Position numbers and translations under genes: made by a program. The notes below the pieces were generated by a model, which searched no databases, was not told where the DNA came from, and saw only the letters and a list, made by a program, of their open reading frames with translations. 64,000 nt of DNA from G963422745 sp965214285 (GTDB lineage Bacteria > Actinomycetota > Acidimicrobiia > Acidimicrobiales > Aldehydirespiratoraceae). Shown here piece by piece: positions 9,409-17,432 of this stretch. The DNA lies in assembly GCA_965214285.1 (NCBI GenBank), contig OZ243946.1, positions 2,356,001 through 2,420,000 of the forward strand. The letters run 5' to 3'. The number at the start of each line of letters is the position of its first letter. Positions within the stretch are counted from its first letter, which is position 1.

Positions 9409-11085
9409 TCAGCGGCGGGGCGGCGAGCCGGTGCGCACGAAGTCCAAGGCGTCCTGAGCGCGGGCGGCCACGAAGCGCTCCAGGCGCGGCGCGGCGGCGT
9501 AGCGCGCCGCGGCCGCCAAGGGCAGCGCCGAGCCTGTCGCCTCGGCCTCCTCGCCTGCGGCCTGGGCGAGCTTCACGATGTGCGCCGTCACGATGAACGA
9601 CCCGGCCCGGTCCTCCAGCGCCGAGCGCCGCAGCGTCTCGGAGACCTGGCGGCGGTCGCCTGCCAGAGCCGCGGCGACCGCCGCGTCGGGCCGCCTGGCC
9701 TGCACCGCGGCCGCCAGGTCGCCGGGCCGTGCAGAGATCGCAGGCCCGTCGAACGCATAGAGCCCGCGCCGCTCGGCGCGTCCGGTGTCGTGCGCGAGGA
9801 ACACCGCGAACAGCGCCAGGCGCGCCGTTGCCGGGCAGGGATCGGCAGCGAAGGCCCAGCGAGCAGCGCGGGCGTAGGTGAGGCCGTGGGTGATGTCGAG
9901 CCAGCCGAAGTCGACCGCGGGATCGAACTCGACGGCATGGTCATAGCGCAGCAGGCGCTCGCTGACGGCCAGCGACACCGCCGAGAGCAGGCCGTCGACG
10001 CCCGCACCGGCCAGCACCGCCTCGACGGCCTCTGCGATCGGGGCCTGCGACGCCTCCAGGATGGTGCTGCGCAAGGCGCCGTCGCTGTCCTCCCAGCCGC
10101 TCGCACGCCAGTCGGGCGCTGCGACCATGGCCTCGCGATCGGCATCGGAGATGAGCCGGACCGCCTCACGCATGTAGGGCAAGGAGTCCTCGCGGGTGGC
10201 ATACACCAGCGCGCTCACGAGCCACGGCAGCAGATCCTCGGCCCGGTCCCAGCCCACCCGCTCCAGAAGCTCGAAGGTCCTCTGGGTGTAGATGGCGCCG
10301 TGGCCGTAGCTGAGGTGATGCGAGCCGACGAACTCCAGGATCTCCCGCCGCAGCTCGGCCGGCATGGCGCCCTGGCGAAGCCGCCCGACCACAGAGCCCA
10401 GCGCCGCGTCATGGTCGCCTGCCTCGATGGCGGCGAGCAGGTCGACCGAGGCGTCGCCGGGCGGCAGGGAGCGAGGTGCGCGGTTGCGGGTGGTCTCCGC
10501 CAGCCCCGACAGCGCCTGCAGCACCGGCAGCGTCTTGTCGTCGCCCTCGTAGAGGTCCGAGATGCTCAGGCAGTCAGCTGCCATGGCCAGCGCATGGCCG
10601 ATGCCGTACTCCTCTCGGGGCGAGGCGATGGCCACGCCCTGCCACACGATGTCGGCGGCTGTGGCGCCCGCGTTCAAGAGCCGGGCGGTGTCGCGTGCCA
10701 TCTGGCCCACGTAGTTGTTCTCGAAGCCCTGGCACAGCGACGGCCACAGACGAGCACGGGCCTCCTGCGCGCTGCGCTCGACGACGGTGACCAGGATCTC
10801 GCCGTCGACCACCTCGGTCTGGTGGCACTCCACGTCCTCCTCGCCGACCACGCAGGCCCCGTCGCCGACCCGGAACTTCCAGTTGTGCCACTGGCAAGTG
10901 AGCAGCTCGCCATCGAGAGCGCCGCCGACGAGACCGTAGCCCTGATGCGGGCAGGCGTTGTCGAGGGCGTACACGCCCGAGGCGGTTCGGATCACCACGA
11001 CCCGGCGCTCGCCTACCCGGGCCAGCTTCATCGAGCCGATGTCCATGTCGTCGATGCGTCCGACGGAGCTGGTCGCGGCGTTCAT
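9409..11085 (-). CDS. Rieske [2Fe-2S] protein with large uncharacterised C-terminal domain
   Basis: 558 residues. Residues 1-75 form a ferredoxin-type Rieske domain with CPH (Cys45, His47) and CQWH (Cys64, His67) as cluster ligands. The remaining 480 residues are predicted helical, with His-containing patches such as HHLSYGHG and DITHGLTY. It is not the catalytic domain of ring-hydroxylating oxygenases, and I do not recognise it with certainty; a weak likeness to questin-oxidase-like helical proteins is possible. MOSC and SDR genes lie upstream on the same strand with gaps of 3-21 nt, suggesting a three-gene redox operon ending with this gene. Confidence 0.7.
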   Translation of the reverse strand: MNAATSSVGRIDDMDIGSMKLARVGERRVVVIRTASGVYALDNACPHQGYGLVGGALDGELLTCQWHNWKFRVGDGACVVGEEDVECHQTEVVDGEILVTVVERSAQEARARLWPSLCQGFENNYVGQMARDTARLLNAGATAADIVWQGVAIASPREEYGIGHALAMAADCLSISDLYEGDDKTLPVLQALSGLAETTRNRAPRSLPPGDASVDLLAAIEAGDHDAALGSVVGRLRQGAMPAELRREILEFVGSHHLSYGHGAIYTQRTFELLERVGWDRAEDLLPWLVSALVYATREDSLPYMREAVRLISDADREAMVAAPDWRASGWEDSDGALRSTILEASQAPIAEAVEAVLAGAGVDGLLSAVSLAVSERLLRYDHAVEFDPAVDFGWLDITHGLTYARAARWAFAADPCPATARLALFAVFLAHDTGRAERRGLYAFDGPAISARPGDLAAAVQARRPDAAVAAALAGDRRQVSETLRRSALEDRAGSFIVTAHIVKLAQAAGEEAEATGSALPLAAAARYAAAPRLERFVAARAQDALDFVRTGSPPRR

Positions 11086-11106
11086 CTCGGCGCTCGGCCC
11101 TTGTCG

Positions 11107-11658
11107 TCAGCGGCCTTTGCGGATCGGGTCGCCTAGGCGCACGACTCCGCCGCTCGTGACCCGTGCGTAGACGCCGCGCAGGCGCAGCGCCTTGTGTGTC
11201 TCGGAGTTGACCGTGCGCAGGGCGTCGAGGCCGTAGCGGGCGCTGAACTTGGCGCAGCCGCGGTGGGGCTCGTCGGTGATCTCCAGCGTCGCCTCGCCGA
11301 CGTGCAGCACCGTGCCCGCCGGCAGGTTGGCCTCGCTGAGGTCGAGATCGACGATGAGCTGGTCGCCGGCCAAGGCGATCTCGTCGGCGGATGCCGCCAG
11401 CACGGACAGGAAGCGGGTGTTGGCGATGGCGATCTGCATCAACGGGTGCGGGCCGCCCTCCGCGCTGGTCCTCGACGGCCGACGGCGCCAGTCGTCGCCA
11501 ACCAGGCCGTCTGCGGCATCGAGACGCCCCTCATCCAGCAACACGCGCTCGTCGACGGCGGGGCGCGCCACGATCAGATCCAGCGTCCCTTCGTCTGCGG
11601 GAGACTGGCGCACGTTGTCCAAACCGGCCTCGATCTCGGCGCTGCTGAGATGCCGCAT
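11107..11658 (-). CDS. MOSC domain-containing protein
   Basis: 183 residues. The C-terminal half has the MOSC pattern: LHVGEATLEITDEPHRGC with the conserved Cys135, then ARVTSGGVVRLGDPI. MOSC domains bind sulfur or the molybdenum cofactor and act in sulfur transfer or as the substrate part of Moco enzymes. The N-terminal 70 residues are not recognised. The gene sits between an SDR gene (3 nt upstream) and the Rieske protein gene (21 nt downstream), so an electron-transfer or Moco-linked function of the group is plausible but not shown. Confidence 0.8.
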   Translation of the reverse strand: MRHLSSAEIEAGLDNVRQSPADEGTLDLIVARPAVDERVLLDEGRLDAADGLVGDDWRRRPSRTSAEGGPHPLMQIAIANTRFLSVLAASADEIALAGDQLIVDLDLSEANLPAGTVLHVGEATLEITDEPHRGCAKFSARYGLDALRTVNSETHKALRLRGVYARVTSGGVVRLGDPIRKGR

Positions 11659-11661
11659 CGC

Positions 11662-12504
11662 CTAGCCGTCCAGGCCGAGCCGGGGCACGCCGGTGAGGTT
11701 GACCTCGCAGGTGATGCCGCCGTCGATCACGATCGCCTGCCCGGTGATGGCGCTGGACTCCTCTGAGCCCAGGAACAGCACCAGATCGGCGATCTCCGAC
11801 GGCCGGATCAGCCGCCCGATGGGCGCCATCTCGGCCACGGCTGCCTCGTCGATCAGGCCGATGCTCTTCACCTGCTCCCACATCGGCGTGTCGACCACGC
11901 CCGGACAGATGGCATTGACCCGGATGCCGAGGCGCCCGTACTCGACGGCCGCGACCCTGGTCAGGCTGAGCAGGGCCGCCTTGGCCGAGCAGTAGGGCGC
12001 GTTGGCGGGCGACGCGATCAGCCCGTAGACCGACGAGGTGGACACGATCGAGCCGCCGCCCTGGCGAGCCATGTGCGGCAGTGCGGCCTGCATGCCGTGC
12101 AGCGGGCCCGACAGCATCACCTTCATCGAGCGGTCGAAGCCGTCGAGGTCGAGATCGGCCACGTAGCCGCCGGTCGAGGTCGCGGCGTTGTTGAACATCA
12201 CGTCGATGCGGCCGTGCTCGGCGACGGCTTCGTCGACCACGGCTGAGACCTGAGCGGGGTCGGCCACGTCGCAGTGAGCGAAGCTCGCATGGTCGCCGAG
12301 AGTCTCGACCAGCTCCGCTCCCCGCTCGTCGTCGATGTCGGCCGCTATCACCTGGGCGCCTTCTCGCACGAAGCGCTCGGCGGTGGCTGAGCCGATGCCG
12401 CCGCTCGCGCCGGTGATGACCGCCACCCGGCCCCGCATGCGCCCTGTCGGCGGGTCAGCCGCGTCTGTTGGACCGCTCACGGGCGTCGCTTCTGGGCTGC
12501 TCAC
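11662..12504 (-). CDS. short-chain dehydrogenase/reductase (SDR)
   Basis: 280 residues. The classical SDR layout is present: cofactor loop TGASGGIG at 31-38, NNAA, a catalytic Ser in STSSVYG, and YCSAK as the YxxxK pair. Asp in AADIDD after the second strand suggests NAD(H). The C-terminal SSAITGQAIVIDGG is typical. Substrate is unknown. It is the first gene of the SDR-MOSC-Rieske run. The first 22 residues are a Ser/Pro/Asp-rich extension, so the true start may be the Met at residue 23. Confidence 0.88.
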   Translation of the reverse strand: MSSPEATPVSGPTDAADPPTGRMRGRVAVITGASGGIGSATAERFVREGAQVIAADIDDERGAELVETLGDHASFAHCDVADPAQVSAVVDEAVAEHGRIDVMFNNAATSTGGYVADLDLDGFDRSMKVMLSGPLHGMQAALPHMARQGGGSIVSTSSVYGLIASPANAPYCSAKAALLSLTRVAAVEYGRLGIRVNAICPGVVDTPMWEQVKSIGLIDEAAVAEMAPIGRLIRPSEIADLVLFLGSEESSAITGQAIVIDGGITCEVNLTGVPRLGLDG

Positions 12505-12644
12505 CGGCGTCGCTTCTCCCGCTGCTGCATCGGGCGCTCACCATAGCCGGCCCGCGGTTTGCGCTCCCAACCGGCATTGCCCGGAGAGAGCCTCGCCGTC
12601 CGCTCAGACTTGGCCAGCCGGGGACCCGGCGCGACAATCGCGCC

Positions 12645-13454
12645 ATGACCCGACGGCACCTCGGCATCTGCGCTTCCACGCTACTTGCCGATCCCTTCAC
12701 CATCGACGGCGACATCCTGCGCAGCTATCTCGATGCCAGCGCCGCCGCGGGTTTCGACTCGCTGAGCCTCTGGGGGTTCCACGTGATGTTCGCAGGCGAC
12801 GGCGCGGCGTCCGCAGTGCGGGCCTCGGGGCTGGACGTGCGATGCGTGGAGGCTTCGATCGGCTGGGTCGACGGCCCGTCGGATGCCTTGAACGCCGAGA
12901 TCGACTCGCTGGTCGGCATCGGCGCCGAGCTGGGCGCCGGGCTCATAGGCGCGGCCTGCCTGGGGCCGGTCGCCGACCACGGCGCGGCGGTCGCCGGGCT
13001 GGCATCGATCGCCGAGCGGGCGGGCACCGCCGGCATGGCCATCGCGCTGGAGTTCCTGCCCTGGACCGGAGTGGCCAGCTTCGCAGCCGCCAACGAGCTG
13101 TGCGAACAGACCGGCTGCGCCAACGCCACGGTGCTGCTCGACACCTGGCACTGGGTACGCCAGCCCGGCGGCCCGGACCTGGACCTGCTGGGCTCGTTGC
13201 CCGGTGAGAGAGTGGCCTACGTGCAGATCTGCGATGCCGCCGCCGAGCCGGGCGACGACTGCGAGACCGAGGCCATGACCGCACGGCTGCTGCCCGGCGA
13301 GGGCGTCGTGGACTTCGCCTCGGTCTTCGAGACGCTGGACCGGATCGGCAGCGACCCTTTCGTGGCCGCCGAGGTCTTCAACTCAGAGCTGACCGCGCAA
13401 GGGCCCGAGGCTGCGGCCACCGCCATCGCCGAGGCATCTCGCGGCGTCTGTTGA
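12645..13454 (+). CDS. sugar phosphate isomerase/epimerase-like TIM barrel protein
   Basis: 269 residues. Features of the xylose-isomerase-like TIM barrel are present: an ALEFLPW strand end, LLDTWHW, YVQICDA and FVAAEVFN, where Glu, Asp, His and Glu would bind a divalent metal. I chose the ATG at 12645 because the frame upstream runs into the region shared with the opposite SDR gene and lacks conservation. A GACAAT box lies 6 nt before this ATG. Members epimerise sugars or inositols; the substrate here cannot be told. Confidence 0.82.
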   Translation: MTRRHLGICASTLLADPFTIDGDILRSYLDASAAAGFDSLSLWGFHVMFAGDGAASAVRASGLDVRCVEASIGWVDGPSDALNAEIDSLVGIGAELGAGLIGAACLGPVADHGAAVAGLASIAERAGTAGMAIALEFLPWTGVASFAAANELCEQTGCANATVLLDTWHWVRQPGGPDLDLLGSLPGERVAYVQICDAAAEPGDDCETEAMTARLLPGEGVVDFASVFETLDRIGSDPFVAAEVFNSELTAQGPEAAATAIAEASRGVC

Positions 13455-13534
13455 GGCTGGGTCCCTCTGCGACAACGGACCCGGAGGCTGCGTCCTGTAC
13501 GGCGGCGGCTTCGGAGGCCCCGCTCGCCGGTTGC

Positions 13535-14215
13535 TCAGCCCGCCGCGGCCCGGCTGAACAGCACCAGATTGGCCCACTCGTCGGGCGTCTCGGGATCCGA
13601 TCCCGCATAGACGTCGACCCTGCGCAGCTCGTAGGGCCCGATCCGGCCCGCCGCCACGGCCGCGTCGAACCAGGCGCCGAAGCCGAGCTCGTCCCAGTGG
13701 GCGGCGTTGACCCCGATCGCGAAGCGTGCCCCCGGCATGGCCACCCGGATCAGCTCGCCGAGCGGCTCAGGCGGCAGATGGCCGTGGGTGAACACGCCCG
13801 CCGAGACGACCCCGGCGTAGCTGTGATCGCCTATCCCGAGCGGCTCGGTGAGATCGATCTCGAAGAGGCTGCGATACACCGGCCCGTCGAGGTCTTTCTC
13901 GCCGGCCTTGGCGAGCATCTCCGCTGAGAGGTCGACGCCGTCGATGTCGACCACCCCGCAGCGGCGCAGCTCCGTGCCCACGAGCCCGGTCCCGCAGCCC
14001 ACGTCGAGCACCGGCCCCGCCAGGTCGCCGCCCTCGGCGTAGGCCTGCGCCACGTGGCTGTGGTAGCGGTAGCCGCGCGGGGCGATGAAGCCGCTCTCGT
14101 AGGTGTCGGCCCAGCGTGCGTACAGCCTGCGGTTGTCCTCCGGGGAGGAGACCGCGTAGGCGTCCTGCAGCCCGATCGGTTCGTCGGCATCGGGCGGCAT
14201 GGCGGACTCGGGCAT
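13535..14215 (-). CDS. class I SAM-dependent methyltransferase
   Basis: 226 residues. Motif I is VLDVGCGTG near residue 75, followed by an acidic motif II (DGVDLSAEML). The N-terminal part resembles Williams-Beuren-type or TPMT-like methyltransferases (NRRLYARWADTYE). The frame stays open far upstream, across hsp20, but similarity to methyltransferases begins only after the Met at 14215. Substrate is unknown. Hsp20 lies 47 nt upstream on the same strand. Confidence 0.82.
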   Translation of the reverse strand: MPESAMPPDADEPIGLQDAYAVSSPEDNRRLYARWADTYESGFIAPRGYRYHSHVAQAYAEGGDLAGPVLDVGCGTGLVGTELRRCGVVDIDGVDLSAEMLAKAGEKDLDGPVYRSLFEIDLTEPLGIGDHSYAGVVSAGVFTHGHLPPEPLGELIRVAMPGARFAIGVNAAHWDELGFGAWFDAAVAAGRIGPYELRRVDVYAGSDPETPDEWANLVLFSRAAAG

Positions 14216-14262
14216 CGCAAGCGGCGTCGTGAGCGGGCGGCCTCGGGCGTCGGCCCTGGGCC

Positions 14263-14694
14263 TCAGTCGCCGACGTCGATGACCTCGCTGCGTGTGTTCA
14301 CCGCGATCTTGCGCGGCTGGGCCTTGGCGGCGACCGGGATGCGCAGGGTGAGCACGCCGTCGATGTACTTGGCCTCGATGCTCTCGGCGTCGAGGCTGTC
14401 GCCGAGATGCACCTGGCGGGTGTAGGTGCCCTGGAACCGCTCGGCCACGATCGGCTGGTCGTCGTCGGTGCTGGGCCAGCCCCGCACCGCGCTGACGGTC
14501 AGCACGTTGCGCTCCAGGTCGATGTCGATGCTGTCGGCGGACACGCCAGGGAGATCCAGGTGAACCCAGATGTTGTCGCCGCGCCGGTAGGCGTCCATTG
14601 CCATCGACGAGCTGCCTGCGGCTCGCCGGGTGCCTGTCAGGCGCCCCAGGACGGCGTCGACTTCGCGGAACGGGTCGTTTTGGAACAGGACCAT
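14263..14694 (-). CDS. Hsp20/alpha-crystallin family small heat shock protein
   Basis: 143 residues, normal for the family. The alpha-crystallin domain spans about 30-130, with HLDLPGVSADSIDIDLERN and the C-terminal block DGVLTLRIPV. A PRKIAV motif near the end can act as the IxI-type oligomerisation tail. It is an ATP-independent holdase for unfolding proteins in the cytoplasm. I saw no HspR (HAIR) or CIRCE operator in the 160 nt upstream; a strong hairpin there more likely ends the preceding gene. Confidence 0.93.
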   Translation of the reverse strand: MVLFQNDPFREVDAVLGRLTGTRRAAGSSSMAMDAYRRGDNIWVHLDLPGVSADSIDIDLERNVLTVSAVRGWPSTDDDQPIVAERFQGTYTRQVHLGDSLDAESIEAKYIDGVLTLRIPVAAKAQPRKIAVNTRSEVIDVGD

Positions 14695-14767
14695 GGCTGC
14701 TTACTCCTCGGGGTGCGCTGCCGGCGTCGCGCTGAAACCGGCACTCCCAGGGTAGTCGGGCAGCCAG

Positions 14768-14799
14768 AGCGCGCGCCGAGAACACGACCGGCGCGCGCT
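14768..14799 (-). terminator. GC-rich hairpin, probable terminator of the HTH gene
   Basis: A perfect 10-bp inverted repeat (AGCGCGCGCC with its complement) encloses a 12-nt loop, about 55 nt past the stop of the HTH gene and 74 nt before hsp20. There is no T-run after it, as in the U-less terminators common in actinobacteria. A role in hsp20 control is the alternative. Confidence 0.45.
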
Positions 14800-14853
14800 G
14801 ACGACACGCGGCCAGTCGGCTCGCTCGGTCCTCGGGCTGACTGTGGGCTCGGC

Positions 14854-15099
14854 TCAGCTTGGGCTGTCGGCCTCGGCCTCGACGCCGCCTGCCTCTGGGT
14901 AGAGGTGGCTCATCGAGCCGGGCTGCACGCGACAGCGCTCGATGTAGACGTTGACGTCCCGCTCCTTGATCCGGATCACGCGCCCGAACTTGTAGGCGGG
15001 CAGCCTGCCTTCGTCGACGAAGCGGTACACGGTGCGGACCGTGATGCCGAGCCGCTCGGCGGTCTTCTTGGTGCTGAGCCATACGATATTTTCTGACAT
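14854..15099 (-). CDS. small excisionase/BldC-like helix-turn-helix protein
   Basis: 81 residues. The N-terminal 55 residues are a MerR-like HTH of the excisionase type: STKKTAERLGITVRTVYRFV, then a wing with GRVIRIKERDV. It probably binds DNA as a regulator, not an integrase helper, because no integrase or attachment site is near. It is divergent from the Tad pilus operon across a 117-nt AT-rich gap and is the obvious candidate to control it. TAAATT sits 6 nt before the ATG, suggesting a leaderless transcript. Confidence 0.82.
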   Translation of the reverse strand: MSENIVWLSTKKTAERLGITVRTVYRFVDEGRLPAYKFGRVIRIKERDVNVYIERCRVQPGSMSHLYPEAGGVEAEADSPS

Positions 15100-15105
15100 G
15101 AGTGT

Positions 15106-15111
15106 AATTTA
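15106..15111 (-). promoter_or_regulatory. candidate -10 box of the HTH gene
   Basis: TAAATT on the minus strand, 6 nt before the ATG at 15099. It lies in the most AT-rich part of this region, back to back with the Tad promoter. Confidence 0.45.
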
Positions 15112-15122
15112 GCAGACTCGCG

Positions 15123-15150
15123 TTGATATCGGCGTGATTTGCGCTAGATT
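15123..15150 (+). promoter_or_regulatory. candidate promoter of the Tad pilus operon
   Basis: TTGATA (15123-15128) and TAGATT (15145-15150) are separated by 16 nt. This leaves a leader of about 60 nt before the first gene, which has GAGG 9 nt ahead of its ATG. The HTH gene is divergent from here. Confidence 0.45.
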
Positions 15151-15216
15151 CGCAATCGGCGGCTCGACGGGGGTTCCGAAAACGCTGAGAAGACGCTGAG
15201 CATCGCGAGGTCTGAG

Positions 15217-16113
15217 ATGTCATTGCATGTGACAGAACCACCCGAAACGACGGTCCGGCCACTGCACGCGATCACTGCCCGGCGCAGCATGCCGAGCGCA
15301 CGGGCCCTGGTCGGGGCACTGCTGGTGACGCTTGCCGCGCTGGGCGCCTTCGGCCTGGCGACCTCGGGCTACGACGGGCCTTCCACTTCGTACCTGGTGC
15401 TCGACCGGGACGTGGCGGTGGGCGAGCCGTTGTCGCCCGATGCGGTCAGGCTGGAGCCCCTGGAGCTCAGCGAGCAGCTCGCCGGCGCCTCGCTGACGGG
15501 GACCGAGGGGCTCGACGGCGCCACTGCGCTGCGCGACCTGCGGGCCGGGGAGCTGCTGTCGCGACACGATCTGATCGCGGCCCCGCTGGTCGACGGCGAG
15601 CCGCAGTCGTCGATCCACGAGCTGGCCTTCGCCATCCCCCTGGAGCGCACGCCCGCCGGGCTGGTCAGAGGCGACCGGGTCACGGTGCTGGGCACGCTGG
15701 GCGAGCGCACCTACGTCGCAGTCGAGGATGCCGTGGTGCTCAGCGTCGACAGCGAGCCCGAGCATCTGCGGGCCGGCGGCCTGGGCGTCATGACCCTGGC
15801 CGTCCCCGACGCTCGCACGGTTCTGGAGATCGCGCACGCAACCCAGACCGCGGAGCTCACGATCGTGCGCTCCACACGTGCCATTGACGATGTCTTCCCC
15901 GAGTCGACCCAGACCGCCTGGCGGCTCGAGCCTGCCGAGTCCGGGTTCGCCGGGTCTGTCGAGTCTGTCGAGTCCGCCGTGTTCGCCGAGGCCGTCGAGG
16001 CAGCGGAGTTCATCGAGACCGCCGAGGCCGCCGAGACTGGCGAACCCGCCGGGCCGGTCGAGCGCCAGACGGCGGGGGGACAGTCCCCAGACGAAAGCGA
16101 GCAGGGCCGATGA
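15217..16113 (+). CDS. SAF-domain protein, CpaB/RcpC-like pilus assembly factor
   Basis: 298 residues. A short cytoplasmic N-terminus is followed by one membrane segment (about 30-50), then a SAF-like domain (about 60-130) with VLDRDVAVGEPLSPDAV and LRDLRAGELLSRHDL, and a beta-rich extracytoplasmic part. CpaB/RcpC proteins belong to Tad pilus machines. The last 60 residues are a repetitive Ala/Glu/Ser/Val tract (VESVES, AEAVEAAEF). It is the first gene of the operon; its stop overlaps the next start by 4 nt. Confidence 0.8.
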   Translation: MSLHVTEPPETTVRPLHAITARRSMPSARALVGALLVTLAALGAFGLATSGYDGPSTSYLVLDRDVAVGEPLSPDAVRLEPLELSEQLAGASLTGTEGLDGATALRDLRAGELLSRHDLIAAPLVDGEPQSSIHELAFAIPLERTPAGLVRGDRVTVLGTLGERTYVAVEDAVVLSVDSEPEHLRAGGLGVMTLAVPDARTVLEIAHATQTAELTIVRSTRAIDDVFPESTQTAWRLEPAESGFAGSVESVESAVFAEAVEAAEFIETAEAAETGEPAGPVERQTAGGQSPDESEQGR

Positions 16114-17432
16114 GCAGCACCGCAGCCAATCCCGGAGATCGCTGGCTGGTGCTCGGCTTCGCCCACCCCCGCGCCCAGTGGTTCAGCCGGCTCGCCCACT
16201 GGGCCACCGCCGCGGCGGTGCCCGTCGAGTTCGTGAAGTGCGTCAGCGCGGACGAGGTCCGCGCCCGCATCGCCGGGGGCCGGGTCTACTCGGCGCTGCT
16301 GGTGGGAGGCAACGTCAGCGGCTTCGGCCGCGACCTGGTCCGGGAGTGCGCAGCCTCGGGCGCCGCGGTCATCGTGGTCGACCCTCCGACCGAGCGCGAC
16401 TGGGCCGACCTCGGAGTAGCCGACCGGCTCTCGGGCGCCTTCGAGCCCGAAGAGCTGATGAAGACGCTGCGCGAGCACGCCCGGCCGATCCGGCGCGTGT
16501 CGTCGCCGAGCCTTCCCGTCGAGGCGCCTGCCGTCGACACCGGCTGGGGCGGCCGTCTGCTGGCGGTCACAGGTCCGGGCGGATCGGGCACCTCGATCGT
16601 GGCCATGGCGCTGGCCCAGGCCCTCTCCAAGAGGCCGTCGGACCGAGGGCTGGTGCTGCTGGCGGACTTCGCACGCCACGGCGAGCAGGCGATGCTTCAC
16701 GACGCCCGCGACGTGGTGCCGGGCCTGCTGGAGCTGATCGAGGCGCATCGCATGGGCCGCGTCGCATCCGAGGGGATCAACGACGTGGTCTTCGACACCC
16801 CCCAGCGGGGATATCACCTGCTGCTGGGGCTGCGCCGCCACCGTGACTGGACGGCGCTGCGCCGCCATGCCTTCGACGCCTCGCTGGACAGCCTGCTCCG
16901 CTTCTACCGCCACGTGGTCGCCGACGTCGACGCCGACCTCGAGGGCGAGGCCGAGACCGGCTCGGTCGACGTGGAGGACCGCAACATGGCCGCACGGGCC
17001 ACGCTGTGCCGAGCCGACCTGGTGCTGGCGGTCGGCACCTGGAGCGCCAAGGGCATCCACAGCCTGGCCCGCACGCTGCGCGACATCCTGGCCTTCGGAG
17101 TGCCCGCCGACCGGATCGTGCCCGTCGTCAACAAGGCGCCGCGTATGCCTCAGCGGCGAGCCGACCTGCTCAAGGCGCTCGCAGCGCTGTCGAGCAACGG
17201 CGAGACCCCCGAGATCGTCGCCGATCCCGTGCTGCTGCCCGAGCGCCGTGATCTCGACGACCGGATAACCGACGGCTTCGGCGTCCCGGCCGCGATCGTC
17301 GACCTGGTCCACGAGCACAGCGAGCGTCGGTTCTCCGCCTGCGGGCACCGCCAGACGCCGGGCCGCGGTGCCCTGCGCCCGGTTGCCGTGCTGCCCGGCT
17401 CGCTGGGCAGCTTCACCGAGCAGGCGCCATGA
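16110..17432 (+). CDS. CpaE/TadZ-like ATPase with degenerate Walker A
   Basis: 440 residues. The N-terminal 130 residues resemble a receiver-like domain (LVLGFAHPRAQW to AVIVVDPPT). Residues 145-400 form a MinD/ParA-type P-loop domain. The Walker A position reads GPGGSGTS (155-162): the final Lys is replaced by Thr, so ATP hydrolysis is doubtful. LVLLADFARHG and a VVADVDAD segment follow. TadZ/CpaE places the pilus machine at a cell site. It is coupled by 4-nt ATGA overlaps to both neighbours. Confidence 0.82.
   Translation: MSSTAANPGDRWLVLGFAHPRAQWFSRLAHWATAAAVPVEFVKCVSADEVRARIAGGRVYSALLVGGNVSGFGRDLVRECAASGAAVIVVDPPTERDWADLGVADRLSGAFEPEELMKTLREHARPIRRVSSPSLPVEAPAVDTGWGGRLLAVTGPGGSGTSIVAMALAQALSKRPSDRGLVLLADFARHGEQAMLHDARDVVPGLLELIEAHRMGRVASEGINDVVFDTPQRGYHLLLGLRRHRDWTALRRHAFDASLDSLLRFYRHVVADVDADLEGEAETGSVDVEDRNMAARATLCRADLVLAVGTWSAKGIHSLARTLRDILAFGVPADRIVPVVNKAPRMPQRRADLLKALAALSSNGETPEIVADPVLLPERRDLDDRITDGFGVPAAIVDLVHEHSERRFSACGHRQTPGRGALRPVAVLPGSLGSFTEQAP

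Noticed and set aside
14216..15262. Upstream extension of the methyltransferase frame
   Set aside because: It runs over hsp20 and the HTH gene without homology; the methyltransferase begins at 14215.
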